64,000 bases of DNA, from assembly GCA_026936105.1 (NCBI GenBank), contig JAIXKI010000002.1:139556-203555 (forward strand), in the 5' to 3' direction. Below are positions 7,805 through 17,598 of this stretch, piece after piece. Origin of the DNA: Chitinophagales bacterium. Its GTDB lineage: Bacteria > Bacteroidota > Bacteroidia > Chitinophagales > Chitinophagaceae. Positions within the stretch are counted from its first letter, which is position 1, and each line of letters starts with the position of its first letter. The position numbers and the translations under genes are program-made. The notes below the pieces were generated by a model. That model saw only the letters and a program-made list of their open reading frames with translations. It ran no database searches and had not been told where the DNA came from.

Positions 7805-9217
7805 TCACAAATTTTTCAATTTTAACTGCACCACATTCTCAATATGCTGAGTATGGGGAAACATATCCAATGGTCTTATCTTTTTTACTTCATATTTTTC
7901 GCCCAGCCAATTCAGGTCGCGGCCCTGAGTGGCAGGATTGCAGCTTACATACACCACCACCGGCGCTGCTATTTCAAGTATCTTCTTTACCAGCTTTTCA
8001 TGCATACCTGCCCGCGGCGGATCGGTGATGATGACATCAGGTGCTCCGTGAATCTTAAAGAATTCATCATTGCAGACATCAATTACATCACCGGCAAAGA
8101 ATTCCGTATTGTGCAGGTCATTTAATTGTGCATTTTGCCCGGCATCTTCAATGGCGGCACCGATGATGTCCACGCCAACGATCTTTTTAGCGCTTGGGCT
8201 CAGGAATATTCCGATACTACCGGTGCCGCAATACAGATCATAGAGTGTTTCATTACCGGTCAGTTCCGCAAAATCTCTTGCCACTCCGTATAATTTTTCT
8301 GCCTGGTGTGTATTGGTCTGGAAAAATGACTTTGGCCCTATTCTGAAATAAAAATTTTCAAGCCTCTCCGTTACATATCCGTTTCCATAATAAGCCACAG
8401 GCTCAAGATCGTTGAGGCTGTCATTCATCTTGGAATTGATGGTGTACAGCAATGTGGTGATGGAAGGAACCTGCTGCAGTAAATAGTCCAGCAGTTTTTT
8501 CTGTTTCTCTTCATCTTTTCTTCCAAAAACTATATTCACCATCACTTCACCGGTAGTACAGATACGCACCTGCATGGTCCTTAAAAAACCATGATGGCCG
8601 CGGATATCATAAAATTCAAAACCATTCTCTTTTGCAAAATTGCTGACAAGCGTCCTGATCAGGTTGGAAGGCTCCGCCTGCAAATAACATTTGTCAATAT
8701 GCACCACTTTATCAAAAATTCCCGGGGCATGAAAGCCGGCAACATTTTCTTCAGAAGAAATTTCAGGATTATTCACTTCATCCGGCAACAAAAATCTTCG
8801 ATTGCCGAAGGTGTATTCAAGTTTGTTCCGGTAATACCTTGTTTCTACCGCACCAATGATGGGCAATGGCTGAGGTAAAGGAATCTTTCCGATCCTTTGC
8901 AGGTTATCCATCACCTGCTTTTGTTTGTACTCCAGTTGCTTTTCGTAAGGAAGCATCTGCCACTGGCATCCGCCACAGATCCCAAAATGAGAACAGAAAG
9001 GTTCTACCCTGTCTTTGGAAAAAGAATAAAACCCGAGAGGCCATCCTTCTGCCCAGTCCTTTTTGCTCTTATAGATCTTTACATCCACCACATCACCGGG
9101 CACCACCCGTTCAATGAAGATCACTTTCCCATCCACCCTTGCCAGGCATCGCCCCTCTGCAGCATAATCTTCCACCAATACTTTTTCTAATACGATATTC
9201 CTGTTTTTCCTTCGCAC
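7805..9217 (-). CDS. rlmD: 23S rRNA (uracil-5)-methyltransferase RlmD-like
   Basis: A SAM-dependent 5-methyluridine methyltransferase of the RlmD/RumA family, 470 residues. The N-terminal TRAM domain is at about 8-65. The iron-sulfur cysteines are in PFCSHFGICGGCQW, with the fourth in VHIDKCYLQ. The SAM-binding motif is LYDLYCGTGSIGIFL, the base-flipping motif ITDPPRAGMHEKL, and the catalytic nucleophile is in VVYVSCNPATQ. All catalytic elements are intact. U1939 of 23S rRNA is the usual target, but Bacteroidota carry several paralogues, so exact position specificity is inferred. It ends 51 bp upstream of the tandem rhomboid genes in the same orientation. Confidence 0.9.
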   Translation of the reverse strand: MRRKNRNIVLEKVLVEDYAAEGRCLARVDGKVIFIERVVPGDVVDVKIYKSKKDWAEGWPLGFYSFSKDRVEPFCSHFGICGGCQWQMLPYEKQLEYKQKQVMDNLQRIGKIPLPQPLPIIGAVETRYYRNKLEYTFGNRRFLLPDEVNNPEISSEENVAGFHAPGIFDKVVHIDKCYLQAEPSNLIRTLVSNFAKENGFEFYDIRGHHGFLRTMQVRICTTGEVMVNIVFGRKDEEKQKKLLDYLLQQVPSITTLLYTINSKMNDSLNDLEPVAYYGNGYVTERLENFYFRIGPKSFFQTNTHQAEKLYGVARDFAELTGNETLYDLYCGTGSIGIFLSPSAKKIVGVDIIGAAIEDAGQNAQLNDLHNTEFFAGDVIDVCNDEFFKIHGAPDVIITDPPRAGMHEKLVKKILEIAAPVVVYVSCNPATQGRDLNWLGEKYEVKKIRPLDMFPHTQHIENVVQLKLKNL

Positions 9218-9366
9218 GGCGCAAAATTATAGGTTTAAGAATTGATACAGCAGTTCTTTTGCAGGCAGGAAAATACAGGATTTTGCCCGCAACCGATACA
9301 CTATGCATAGCCGTCTATTAACAAGTATTAAACCTTATAGCGCTACCATTTTTAATCCTTAATAAA

Positions 9367-9374
9367 TATCTTTG
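9367..9374 (+). promoter_or_regulatory. -7 promoter box for the thioredoxin-like/PpiC pair
   Basis: TATCTTTG matches TAnnTTTG exactly and lies 37 bp upstream of the ATG at 9412. I saw no convincing -33 TTG at the usual distance, so confidence is moderate. Confidence 0.45.
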
Positions 9375-9411
9375 TTCATTCTGCCACAGGCAGATTCTTA
9401 TTCAGAACTCC

Positions 9412-10857
9412 ATGAAACTGTTTTCATTAATTATCCTGTTGTTTTGCGGCTTTTCTGTATTTGCACAAACGGACGGTTATGAGATACACGTCCAGGTCAA
9501 ACCGTTCAAAGATCAATACGTTTACCTCGGATATTATTCCGGCAAACAGCTCCCGGTGATCGATTCCGTAAAACTGGATGGTAACTGTGAAGGAGTTTTC
9601 AAAGGCTCACCCAAACTCGGTGGCGGCATCTATCTTATCGGTTATCCGGGAAAGAATGGTTTTTTTGAAATGCTTATTGACAAGCAGCAGAAATTTTCGC
9701 TGATCGTAGATACTTCCACACTGATGAAAGACGGTGTCCGGTTCATCAACTCGCCGGACAATGAGGCTTTTGCCCAATATCAACAGACCATGTCAACCGA
9801 AGGAAGAGCCATGGAAGCTGCCAAAGCAGAATTATCCAATGCAAAAAATGACAAAGATTCCGCACACTGGAATTCAGAAATAAAGAAGATAGATAATGAC
9901 ATACAGTCATACCGTGAGAAACTGATCAGAGAAGACAGCGGATCCATCCTGAGTGTCCTGCTCATCACCATGCGGGAACCTGTATTGCCTCCCGGATTAA
10001 AAAACCCGAAGAACAAAGAAGATTCAATAAAATCCTATCACTACTTTAAAGACCATTATTGGGATGGCGTCAACTTCTGGGATGAACGCCTTGCCAGAAC
10101 TCCTTCCTCTTTATTTGACGCAAAGCTGGATAAATATTTCGACCAGCTGGTGGTGCAGCAGCCTGATTCAGTGATCAAAGAAATAGACTGGATGCTGGGT
10201 TATGCAAGTATCAGCGATGAAATGACCAAATTTCTTCTTTTGAAATTCGTGAACCGCTACCTCGTGCAAAAGTATATGTGGGAAGATGCGGTATTCGTTC
10301 ACCTGTTTGAAAAATATTTTTCCAACAAGACCTATCCCTGGCTGACAGAGGAAGGCCGGAAGACCATCACCGACCGGGCCTATAACCTGATGGCAAACAT
10401 CACCGGTACCGCAGCCGCCGACATTGAATTACCTGACACTTCAGGCACTAAGAGATCACTTTATTCGTTAAAAGCTCCATACACCATTGTGTGCTTCTGG
10501 GATCCCAATTGTGGCCATTGCAGGGAAATTGTGCCTAAGCTGGATTCCATTTATAAAACAAAATGGAAAGCTCAGGGCATCAGGGTCTTTGCAGTAGGAA
10601 AAGAAACGGACAGTAAAAGAACAGACTGGATCAAATTCATACACGAACATTCATTGCAGGATTGGACCAATGTGTATTATTCCAAAGCAGATGAAAAGGC
10701 GAGAGTGGAGAGCGGGGTTCCGGGTTATTCACAGTTGTATGATGTGCAGTCTTTCCCGACATTGTATTTGCTGGACAAAGACAAACGGATCATCGCAAAA
10801 AAACTGGCTTTTGATCAGATTGATGAGATCCTTCAATTGAAGGCGAAAAGCCGGTGA
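9412..10857 (+). CDS. Exported TlpA-like thioredoxin-fold protein (DUF4369/DUF5106 type)
   Basis: A periplasmic thiol:disulfide protein of 481 residues. The signal peptide (about 1-18) ends VFAQ. The N-terminal beta-rich region (about 22-120) resembles the DUF4369 domain often found before Bacteroidota thioredoxins, and a helical middle (about 125-330) resembles DUF5106. The C-terminal thioredoxin domain (about 335-478) has CFWDPNCGHC with the redox pair C367/C370 and the cis-proline region SFPTLYLLDKD. It precedes a PpiC chaperone by 25 bp in one operon, which suggests joint work on folding of exported proteins. Confidence 0.85.
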   Translation: MKLFSLIILLFCGFSVFAQTDGYEIHVQVKPFKDQYVYLGYYSGKQLPVIDSVKLDGNCEGVFKGSPKLGGGIYLIGYPGKNGFFEMLIDKQQKFSLIVDTSTLMKDGVRFINSPDNEAFAQYQQTMSTEGRAMEAAKAELSNAKNDKDSAHWNSEIKKIDNDIQSYREKLIREDSGSILSVLLITMREPVLPPGLKNPKNKEDSIKSYHYFKDHYWDGVNFWDERLARTPSSLFDAKLDKYFDQLVVQQPDSVIKEIDWMLGYASISDEMTKFLLLKFVNRYLVQKYMWEDAVFVHLFEKYFSNKTYPWLTEEGRKTITDRAYNLMANITGTAAADIELPDTSGTKRSLYSLKAPYTIVCFWDPNCGHCREIVPKLDSIYKTKWKAQGIRVFAVGKETDSKRTDWIKFIHEHSLQDWTNVYYSKADEKARVESGVPGYSQLYDVQSFPTLYLLDKDKRIIAKKLAFDQIDEILQLKAKSR

Positions 10858-10882
10858 TACAATAAAATTAAAATTCAGGTCT

Positions 10883-12826
10883 ATGAAGAAAAGATGGTTG
10901 GTAATGATCATTACCTGCTGCCTGGCAATCAATTCTTATCCGCAAACACTTTTCACTTACGGAAAACATGCTGTTGGCGCCCAGGAATTTCTAAGAGCTT
11001 ATAACAAAAACAATACACAACCTGACGCCGACAAAGCAAAAGCCATTAAAGAATACCTTGATCTCTACATCAATTCCAAACTGAAAATTCAGGAAGCATA
11101 CGACCGCCATTACGATACATTGCCACAGATCAGAAGTGAAGTGGAAAACCTCCGTTCACAGATCGTGGAAAATTACATGGCCGATCCTGCCACTGCCGAC
11201 AGGCTGGTACATGAAGCTTTTCAGCGCAGCCTGAAAGATGTTCACATAGCCCATATATTCATCTCATTCAAAGATGCCAAAGGCAACACCGACACCATAG
11301 CAGCACAGAAGAAACTGCAGGAGGTGATGAATAAATTAAAAAGCGGAGAAAATTTTTCTTCAGTGGCCGAACAATTTTCCGATGATCCTTCAGCAAAGCA
11401 GAACAAAGGAGATATCGGGTACATCACCGTTTTCACCTTACCTTACGATCTGGAAACTTTGGCATATACCACGCCGGTGGGAAAGTATTCAGAGCCTTAT
11501 CGTTCTAAAGCGGGTTATCATATTTTTAAAAACCTGGGAGAACAAAAAGATCCCGGCAAGATGAGAGCGCAGCAGATCCTGCTGGCATTCCCTCCGCAGG
11601 CTGATGAAGCAACTAAAAAACAAATCGCTCATCTCGCCGATACATTGTATCAAAGGGTAATGGCGGGTGATGATTTTTCTCAACTGGCAAAAGCGTTCAG
11701 CAATGATTACACCACAGCAGTGAACGGCGGCACTATTCCTGATTTCCCTGTTGGCAGATATGAACCGGCATTCGAGAACAAGGTCTGGGCCTTGCAAAAA
11801 GACGGGGATGTAAGTAAGCCATTCGTCACTTCGCATGGCTATCATATCGTAAAACGCCTTTCTGTGGTCCCTACTATCACGGATCCCAACGATAAAAATA
11901 ATATGGAAGAAGTCCGGGAGGCAGCCATGAACGACAGCCGCTGGCAGATCCCGAAAGAAGTGGTCTATGATCATGTGATCAAAGCTGCCGGATTCAAACA
12001 ATTCCCGGTTGACAATGCAGCATTGTGGGCATACACCGACAGCATGTTAGACCGCAGGCCATTGGGCATTGGGAAGAAGATTGATAAAAATGAAGCTCTG
12101 TTCCAAATCGGCGACAGCGTATTCACCATGCCTCATTGGCTCGGCTATGTTCAGACGTTTCGTTTTAAAGCCGATGGCAGCGGCATGAAAACCCATGAGC
12201 AGATCATGAGCGACTGCATCCACGCTGTGGCAATGGATTATTACCGCAAACACCTGGAACGATATAATGAAGATTTCCGTAACCAGATGGATGAATTCCG
12301 TGACGGTAATTTATTTTTTGAGATCATGCAGCGTGAAGTATGGAATAAGTCCCAGTCTGATTCGATGGCATTGGTGGCTCTTTATAAAAAGAATCCCGGT
12401 AAATACATGTGGAAGCCGAGCGCTGAAACCATTGTCTTCTTCTGTTCCGATCAGGGCATTTTGAATTCAGTTTATGATCCCATAAAAAAAGATCCGGGCA
12501 ACTGGCAAAAGATCATCGAACCTTTTGCCGAAAAAGTGGTGGCAGATTCGGGAAGATATGAATGGGCGCAAATACCCACTGAAGGCCCTATCTCTTTCAC
12601 TCCCGGTATGATCACCAAACCGCTGATCAATAAAACGGATAACACTGCATCATTTGCTTACATACTTAAAGTGTATTCTCAGCCGGAGCAAAGAAGTTTC
12701 AACGATGCCAAAGGGCTACTGATCACCGACTACCAGGCCCAATTGGAGAATAAATGGATCGCTTCGCTTAAAAAGAAATACCCGGTAGTCATTAATCAGA
12801 AAGTGCTCAGGGAGATCTCAAAATGA
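10883..12826 (+). CDS. Periplasmic peptidyl-prolyl isomerase/chaperone with two PpiC domains
   Basis: This 647-residue SurA-like protein has a signal peptide (about 1-21, ending SYPQ). An N-terminal chaperone region includes EYLDLYINSKLKIQEA. Parvulin domain 1 (about 120-215) runs from VHIAHIFISF to GYHIFK, and parvulin domain 2 (about 225-330) from MRAQQILLAFPP to GYHIVK. About 300 further C-terminal residues have no domain I can name. It is cotranscribed after the TlpA-like protein. It is a paralogue, not an orthologue, of the shorter SurA-like gene at 40.9-42.3 kb. Confidence 0.88.
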   Translation: MKKRWLVMIITCCLAINSYPQTLFTYGKHAVGAQEFLRAYNKNNTQPDADKAKAIKEYLDLYINSKLKIQEAYDRHYDTLPQIRSEVENLRSQIVENYMADPATADRLVHEAFQRSLKDVHIAHIFISFKDAKGNTDTIAAQKKLQEVMNKLKSGENFSSVAEQFSDDPSAKQNKGDIGYITVFTLPYDLETLAYTTPVGKYSEPYRSKAGYHIFKNLGEQKDPGKMRAQQILLAFPPQADEATKKQIAHLADTLYQRVMAGDDFSQLAKAFSNDYTTAVNGGTIPDFPVGRYEPAFENKVWALQKDGDVSKPFVTSHGYHIVKRLSVVPTITDPNDKNNMEEVREAAMNDSRWQIPKEVVYDHVIKAAGFKQFPVDNAALWAYTDSMLDRRPLGIGKKIDKNEALFQIGDSVFTMPHWLGYVQTFRFKADGSGMKTHEQIMSDCIHAVAMDYYRKHLERYNEDFRNQMDEFRDGNLFFEIMQREVWNKSQSDSMALVALYKKNPGKYMWKPSAETIVFFCSDQGILNSVYDPIKKDPGNWQKIIEPFAEKVVADSGRYEWAQIPTEGPISFTPGMITKPLINKTDNTASFAYILKVYSQPEQRSFNDAKGLLITDYQAQLENKWIASLKKKYPVVINQKVLREISK

Positions 12827-12844
12827 AGGTCCGGTATGAACAGA

Positions 12845-13795
12845 TCATAACTCTTTAACGACATTGATCACTACATGAGGTTTGCCCAGCGTATAAAAAT
12901 GTAAGACAGGCACGCCTGAACTTATCAACTCTTTCGACTGTGCGATCAGCCATTCCGTACCTATTTTTTCCACGTCAGCATCTGTGGGAGCCTTCAGGAT
13001 CTCATCGGCAAGCCCGGCAGGAAGGTCCACATGAAAAGTGCGGGGTATGGTTGACAATTGTTTTTTAGAAGTTATAGGCTTCAGGCCGGGTATGATCGGC
13101 ACATTGATACCAAGATCACGGCAATGTTTTACGAATGCGAAGAACTTTTTATTGTCAAAAAACATTTGGGTGACAATATACTCTGCTCCTGCATCCACTT
13201 TAGCTTTCAGGTAATGCATGTCTGTATCCAGGTTCGGAGCTTCAAAATGTTTTTCGGGATAGCCTGCAACGCCGGTGCAAAACCGGGTTCCGTCAGTTCC
13301 TTTCAATTCTTCTTCAAGGTAGATCCCGTGATTCAGGTTCACCACTTGCTTCAGCAGATCTATAGCATGCTTGTGCCCGTCCGGCTCAGGTTCAAAAACA
13401 GATTCGTTTTTAGCAGCATCACCCCGCAATACCAGGACATTATCAATTCCAAGATAACTCAGGGTCAGTAAAGCGTCTTCCGTTTCCTGAACACTGAATC
13501 CTCCGCAAATAAGGTGAGGGACTGTGTCCACATTATACCGGTTCATGATGGAAGCACAGATGGCTTCGGTACCCGGGCGTTTGCGGATGACCACTTTTTC
13601 AAAATTCCCATCGGCTCTTTTACGAAAAATATGTTCGCTGCGGTGGTAAGTAACATTAATGTAGGCAGGCTTGAACTCCATCAATGGGTCCAGGTGGTTA
13701 TAAATGGCTTTAATGCCTTTTCCTTTCAGCGGCGGCAATATCTCGAAAGAGATCAACGTACTTTTTGCCTGCTGTATATGCTCAATTACGGTCAT
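12845..13795 (-). CDS. metF: 5,10-methylenetetrahydrofolate reductase
   Basis: A flavoenzyme that reduces 5,10-methylene-THF to 5-methyl-THF for methionine synthesis. The 316-residue TIM barrel has the N-terminal ISFEILPP with the catalytic Glu, the VTYHR strand, the folate/FAD region DNVLVLRGDA, GVAGYPEKHFEAPN, and the C-terminal IPGLKPI. It matches single-domain bacterial MetF. It is convergent with the PpiC gene (18 bp between stops) and no other methionine genes are in view. Confidence 0.95.
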   Translation of the reverse strand: MTVIEHIQQAKSTLISFEILPPLKGKGIKAIYNHLDPLMEFKPAYINVTYHRSEHIFRKRADGNFEKVVIRKRPGTEAICASIMNRYNVDTVPHLICGGFSVQETEDALLTLSYLGIDNVLVLRGDAAKNESVFEPEPDGHKHAIDLLKQVVNLNHGIYLEEELKGTDGTRFCTGVAGYPEKHFEAPNLDTDMHYLKAKVDAGAEYIVTQMFFDNKKFFAFVKHCRDLGINVPIIPGLKPITSKKQLSTIPRTFHVDLPAGLADEILKAPTDADVEKIGTEWLIAQSKELISSGVPVLHFYTLGKPHVVINVVKEL

Positions 13796-13932
13796 TTAAT
13801 AAACCTCCGATTTTATCGGGATTTGCAAAGCTAATAATGTAAATATGTAATTGCAAACATCAGGTCACTCTCCTTTTAAAGGAATCCGGCTTTCACTTTT
13901 ACCAAATTTATTTCCCGCTTTATCATGGGTTG

Positions 13933-14979
13933 CTATATCCCCGTTTGTTTTACTCTCGATATTTTCAACTCGATCCGGTAGGTATTCTTTTTATTCTGCA
14001 GTATTGAATAGCTCAAACTGATTGAAGCTACCTTATCATCATATTTTGCAAAACGTGCCGGTTTGAATTCAATAAAATTATCATCGTAATAAATTTGATA
14101 TACAAAATCTGCAGGCATGGCCGCTTTTAATTTTTGCAGGAATGAATCAATAACAGGTTCGAACTTTTCCCAGGTTAATGCGGTATAGTCCCTGACAGTG
14201 GTGACATGTATGCCCGTTCCTTTTTTCCCTTTTACTTCTGTGATCGTTGTTGAAAATCCACTCAGATTTATTTTACTGTCATATATACTATTTTTTTGCG
14301 GGTCTGTTCTTTTATTTATTTTATATTGGGTCAACAAAGTATCTGTGTTAAAAGCTAGTTTATTGATAAAAGCGGAAACCGGCTCATCAGTAATTTTTGG
14401 TCCTGCTGATGTGAAATAACACATCTCGCCGCCGGGATGGATCAGCAGGAGCACTTCAAATTCCTGATTCTTTGCAGGAGTATTCTTAATTTTAATTTCA
14501 TCTTCATCCTCATCTTCATCATTATCATCATTTTTATAACTCCCGTTTCCGGAAATACTAACCGCCATCAGGTTCTCCGTATAGCCGCCTGCATCACGGA
14601 AATAAAATCCGAGGTTAGTTGGGTCACCATTCAACGGTTCAAACACAGCCCTGGCTTTATATGCGCTTGCAGCGTAACCTATCAGATCCTGTAGTTCTTT
14701 AAAAAAGGAAACAGCTTTCACACTATCCGGAAAAATATAAAGCCCCCCAAACACAGCATTCATGCTGATATAACACTCATTTGCCTGCGGCAATACTATT
14801 GAAGGATTCTTTAACGATTCTTCGGCTCCCTGTACTTTTCTTAAAGAATCAAATCCATTATCCCGCTGATTGAATATTCCGATAAATGCTTTTGCAAAAG
14901 CATTCTTATCTTTTATATATTGCCCATGGGTTTGCCACATAAACACACTGGCTATAACTAAAATCAATATTCGTTTCAT
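13933..14979 (-). CDS. Exported protein of unknown function
   Basis: I do not recognise this 348-residue protein. It has a clear signal peptide (MKRILILVIASVFMWQTHGQ). A very acidic tract of about ten Asp/Glu residues (NDEDEDEDE) lies near residue 155. The rest is mixed alpha/beta with no Cys pattern except one Cys in GGEMCYF, and no catalytic signature I can name. It is flanked by a 137-bp gap to metF and a 258-bp divergent gap to lptB, so it is probably a single-gene unit. Confidence 0.75.
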   Translation of the reverse strand: MKRILILVIASVFMWQTHGQYIKDKNAFAKAFIGIFNQRDNGFDSLRKVQGAEESLKNPSIVLPQANECYISMNAVFGGLYIFPDSVKAVSFFKELQDLIGYAASAYKARAVFEPLNGDPTNLGFYFRDAGGYTENLMAVSISGNGSYKNDDNDEDEDEDEIKIKNTPAKNQEFEVLLLIHPGGEMCYFTSAGPKITDEPVSAFINKLAFNTDTLLTQYKINKRTDPQKNSIYDSKINLSGFSTTITEVKGKKGTGIHVTTVRDYTALTWEKFEPVIDSFLQKLKAAMPADFVYQIYYDDNFIEFKPARFAKYDDKVASISLSYSILQNKKNTYRIELKISRVKQTGI

Positions 14980-15223
14980 TTTAAAGATTTTGGGTACAAC
15001 TTCTAAATTTTATCAGAAAGGGAAAAATTGAAGGGTTCAATACTTTTTGCAAACCGGGTATCAGCAATGCAACAGAAATATGTATGGTTACATGCATCAG
15101 TCTTTACATTCTCAATATTCCCGGGTGATTAGAAATAGAGACAAACAAATCTAATATTTCAGTCACATTATTCAAAACACCGTTAAATATTTATTTTCCT
15201 GAGATCATTTATACCCCATAGCT

Positions 15224-15231
15224 TATTTTTG
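15224..15231 (+). promoter_or_regulatory. -7 promoter box of lptB
   Basis: TATTTTTG matches TAnnTTTG exactly and ends 6 bp before the lptB ATG at 15238. The transcript would start at or within a nucleotide or two of the ATG. The in-frame TTG at 15229 overlaps this box and is therefore an unlikely start codon. Confidence 0.55.
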
Positions 15232-15237
15232 TCTCTT

Positions 15238-16023
15238 ATGTCGCTCAGCATTCATACCAAAGACCTGGTGAAGACTTACGGCGGTAGAACTGTGGTTGAT
15301 CACGTTAGTATTCAGGTGAACCAGGGAGAGATCGTCGGGTTGCTCGGGCCAAACGGAGCAGGCAAGACCACCACTTTTTACCAGGTGGTAGGCCTGATAA
15401 AGCCGGATGAAGGCGAGGTTTTTCTGGGTGAAGAGAACATCACCCAGCTACCCATGTATAAAAGAGCAAGACTGGGTATCGGTTATCTTCCCCAGGAAGC
15501 ATCGGTATTCCGCAAGCTGAGCGTGGAAGATAATATTGCAGCAGTGCTGGAGATGACCGGGCTTTCCAAATCAGAACAAAAAGAAAAGCTCGAATCACTG
15601 ATCGAAGAATTTCATCTTGAAAAAGTCAGAAAAAATAATGGTGATGTAGTAAGCGGCGGTGAAAGGAGAAGAACTGAAATTGCACGGGCATTGGCTGTGG
15701 ATCCCAAATTCATTTTACTGGATGAACCCTTTGCCGGTATTGATCCCATCGCTGTGGAAGATATACAATCCATCGTGGCACGGTTGAAATATAAAAACAT
15801 CGGCATCCTCATCACCGATCATAATGTGACGGAAACGCTCTCTATCTGCGACAGAGCATACCTGCTTATTGAAGGGAAAATTTACAAACACGGTACTGCC
15901 GAAGAACTGGCCGTTGATGAAGAAGTCAGAAGATTATACCTCGGAAGAAACTTTGAGTTGAAGAGAAAGGATTACCTGCATGAAGAAGCCATCAGGGAGG
16001 CCGATGAAGAAAAAAACCTTTGA
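15238..16023 (+). CDS. lptB: LPS export ABC transporter ATP-binding protein LptB
   Basis: The cytosolic ATPase of the LptB2FG complex that extracts LPS from the inner membrane. With the ATG at 15238 it is 261 residues. Walker A is GPNGAGKTT (from G37), the Q-loop YLPQEASVF, the signature VSGGERRR, Walker [15 protein letters not shown], and the H-loop ITDHNV. The [21 protein letters not shown]-terminus and the wording around the signature are LptB-specific rather than LivG-like. No lptF/G/A/C gene is adjacent. It starts a plus-strand run with the GH3-family gene (41 bp) and fabG. Confidence 0.95.
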   Translation: MSLSIHTKDLVKTYGGRTVVDHVSIQVNQGEIVGLLGPNGAGKTTTFYQVVGLIKPDEGEVFLGEENITQLPMYKRARLGIGYLPQEASVFRKLSVEDNIAAVLEMTGLSKSEQKEKLESLIEEFHLEKVRKNNGDVVSGGERRRTEIARALAVDPKFILLDEPFAGIDPIAVEDIQSIVARLKYKNIGILITDHNVTETLSICDRAYLLIEGKIYKHGTAEELAVDEEVRRLYLGRNFELKRKDYLHEEAIREADEEKNL

Positions 16024-16064
16024 TCAGGAAGTTTCATTTAATTTTTTTACTTTGAGGATAACAC

Positions 16065-17591
16065 ATGAAGTTGTTATCCCCCGCCATATCATCGCTTGCC
16101 CGGATGAGGCTCTGGCGCATTGAAGCATGGATCAATAACCCGGTCAATGCCCAGCGGAATGTATTGCAGGATATTGTGACGGCTGCTCAATACACCGAAT
16201 TCGGCCGTAAATATGATTTCCCCAACCTGTTTACCATCAGGGCGTTTAAAAATACGGTTCCTGTTCACGATTATAACGACATGAAACCTTATATCGAAAG
16301 GATCATGAACGGTGAACAGAACATATTATGGAATACTCCCATCTACTGGTTTGCCAAAAGCAGCGGAACCACAAGCGATAAAAGCAAATTCATCCCTGTA
16401 AGCGAAGAGAGTCTTAACGATTGTCATTATAAAGCGGCCAAGGATGTATTGACACTTTATTACAATTTCAATCCAAACTCAGAATTGCTGATAGGAAAAG
16501 GGCTTGTGATTGGCGGCAGTCACAGCATCAACCCGATGAACAGGGAAGCACAGTTCGGGGACCTGAGCGCTGTGCTGCTACAAAACTCTCCTTTTTGGGG
16601 CCATTGGATACGCACCCCTGATCTAAGCATTGCATTGATGGATGAATGGGAAAGTAAAATTGAAAAGCTGGCGCAAAGTACGATCAAAGAAAATGTGACT
16701 TCCGTTTCAGGGGTTCCTACCTGGACCCTGGTCTTATTCAAACGTATCCTGGAGCTGACCGGTAAAAGAACAATTGCAGAAGTGTGGCCTTCTTTTGAAC
16801 TATTCATGCATGGCGGAGTTTCTTTTGTGCCTTATAAAGAACAATTTCAAAAACTGATCGGTAAAGACATTCACTATCTTGAATTATACAATGCGAGTGA
16901 GGGTTTTTTTTCTGCACAGGATATTCCGGGTACTGAAGGAATGCTCCTGTTCCTGGATCATGGGATCTTTATGGAGTTTATGCCGGTAAGTGAATATGGG
17001 AAAAAATTCCCAGAAACGATTGGCCTTACCGATGTGAAGATCGGAGAAAACTATACCCTGGTCATCAGCACCAACGGAGGCTTGTGGCGTTATTTGTTAG
17101 GGGATACCATTCAATTCACTTCGCTGAAACCTTTTCGCATAAAAGTTTCAGGAAGATTGAAACATTTTATTAATGCATTCGGAGAAGAACTGATCATTGA
17201 CAATTCAGATAAAGCGATTGCCATTGCTTCGGAAAAAACAGGAGCTATTGTGAACGACTACACGGCAGCCCCTGTATATTTTTCCGACAACTCCAACGGA
17301 GCTCATGAATGGCTGATTGAGTTTGAAAAAGATCCCGATAACCTGGATCAGTTTACCAGGGAACTGGATGCTGCCCTGAAAAGTATCAACAGTGATTATG
17401 AGGCCAAGCGTCATAAGGATATTGCTTTGAGAATGCCCATTATTCATTCAATGCAAAAAGGGATCTTTACGGAATGGCTCCGCAATAATGGCAAATTGGG
17501 GGGACAACATAAGATACCGAGGCTCAGTAATGAAAGAAAATTACTCGAAGAAATTCTAATGTTGAATAACAATAAATTTGCAGCAAAATAA
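16065..17591 (+). CDS. GH3 auxin-responsive-promoter family protein (acyl-adenylating amido synthetase fold)
   Basis: A 508-residue member of the GH3 superfamily, ANL-type enzymes that in plants adenylate jasmonate or auxin and conjugate it to amino acids. Visible motifs are the phosphate loop WFAKSSGTTSDKSKFIPVS, the second nucleotide motif LELYNASEGFFS, and the hinge region GGLWRYLLGDTIQF then KVSGRLKHFINAFGEEL. All are intact, so it is probably an active adenylating enzyme. The bacterial substrate is unknown. It sits between lptB and fabG on one probable transcript (7 bp to fabG), which hints at an acyl or envelope-lipid substrate; that is inference. Confidence 0.88.
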   Translation: MKLLSPAISSLARMRLWRIEAWINNPVNAQRNVLQDIVTAAQYTEFGRKYDFPNLFTIRAFKNTVPVHDYNDMKPYIERIMNGEQNILWNTPIYWFAKSSGTTSDKSKFIPVSEESLNDCHYKAAKDVLTLYYNFNPNSELLIGKGLVIGGSHSINPMNREAQFGDLSAVLLQNSPFWGHWIRTPDLSIALMDEWESKIEKLAQSTIKENVTSVSGVPTWTLVLFKRILELTGKRTIAEVWPSFELFMHGGVSFVPYKEQFQKLIGKDIHYLELYNASEGFFSAQDIPGTEGMLLFLDHGIFMEFMPVSEYGKKFPETIGLTDVKIGENYTLVISTNGGLWRYLLGDTIQFTSLKPFRIKVSGRLKHFINAFGEELIIDNSDKAIAIASEKTGAIVNDYTAAPVYFSDNSNGAHEWLIEFEKDPDNLDQFTRELDAALKSINSDYEAKRHKDIALRMPIIHSMQKGIFTEWLRNNGKLGGQHKIPRLSNERKLLEEILMLNNNKFAAK

Positions 17592-17598
17592 AATACCG

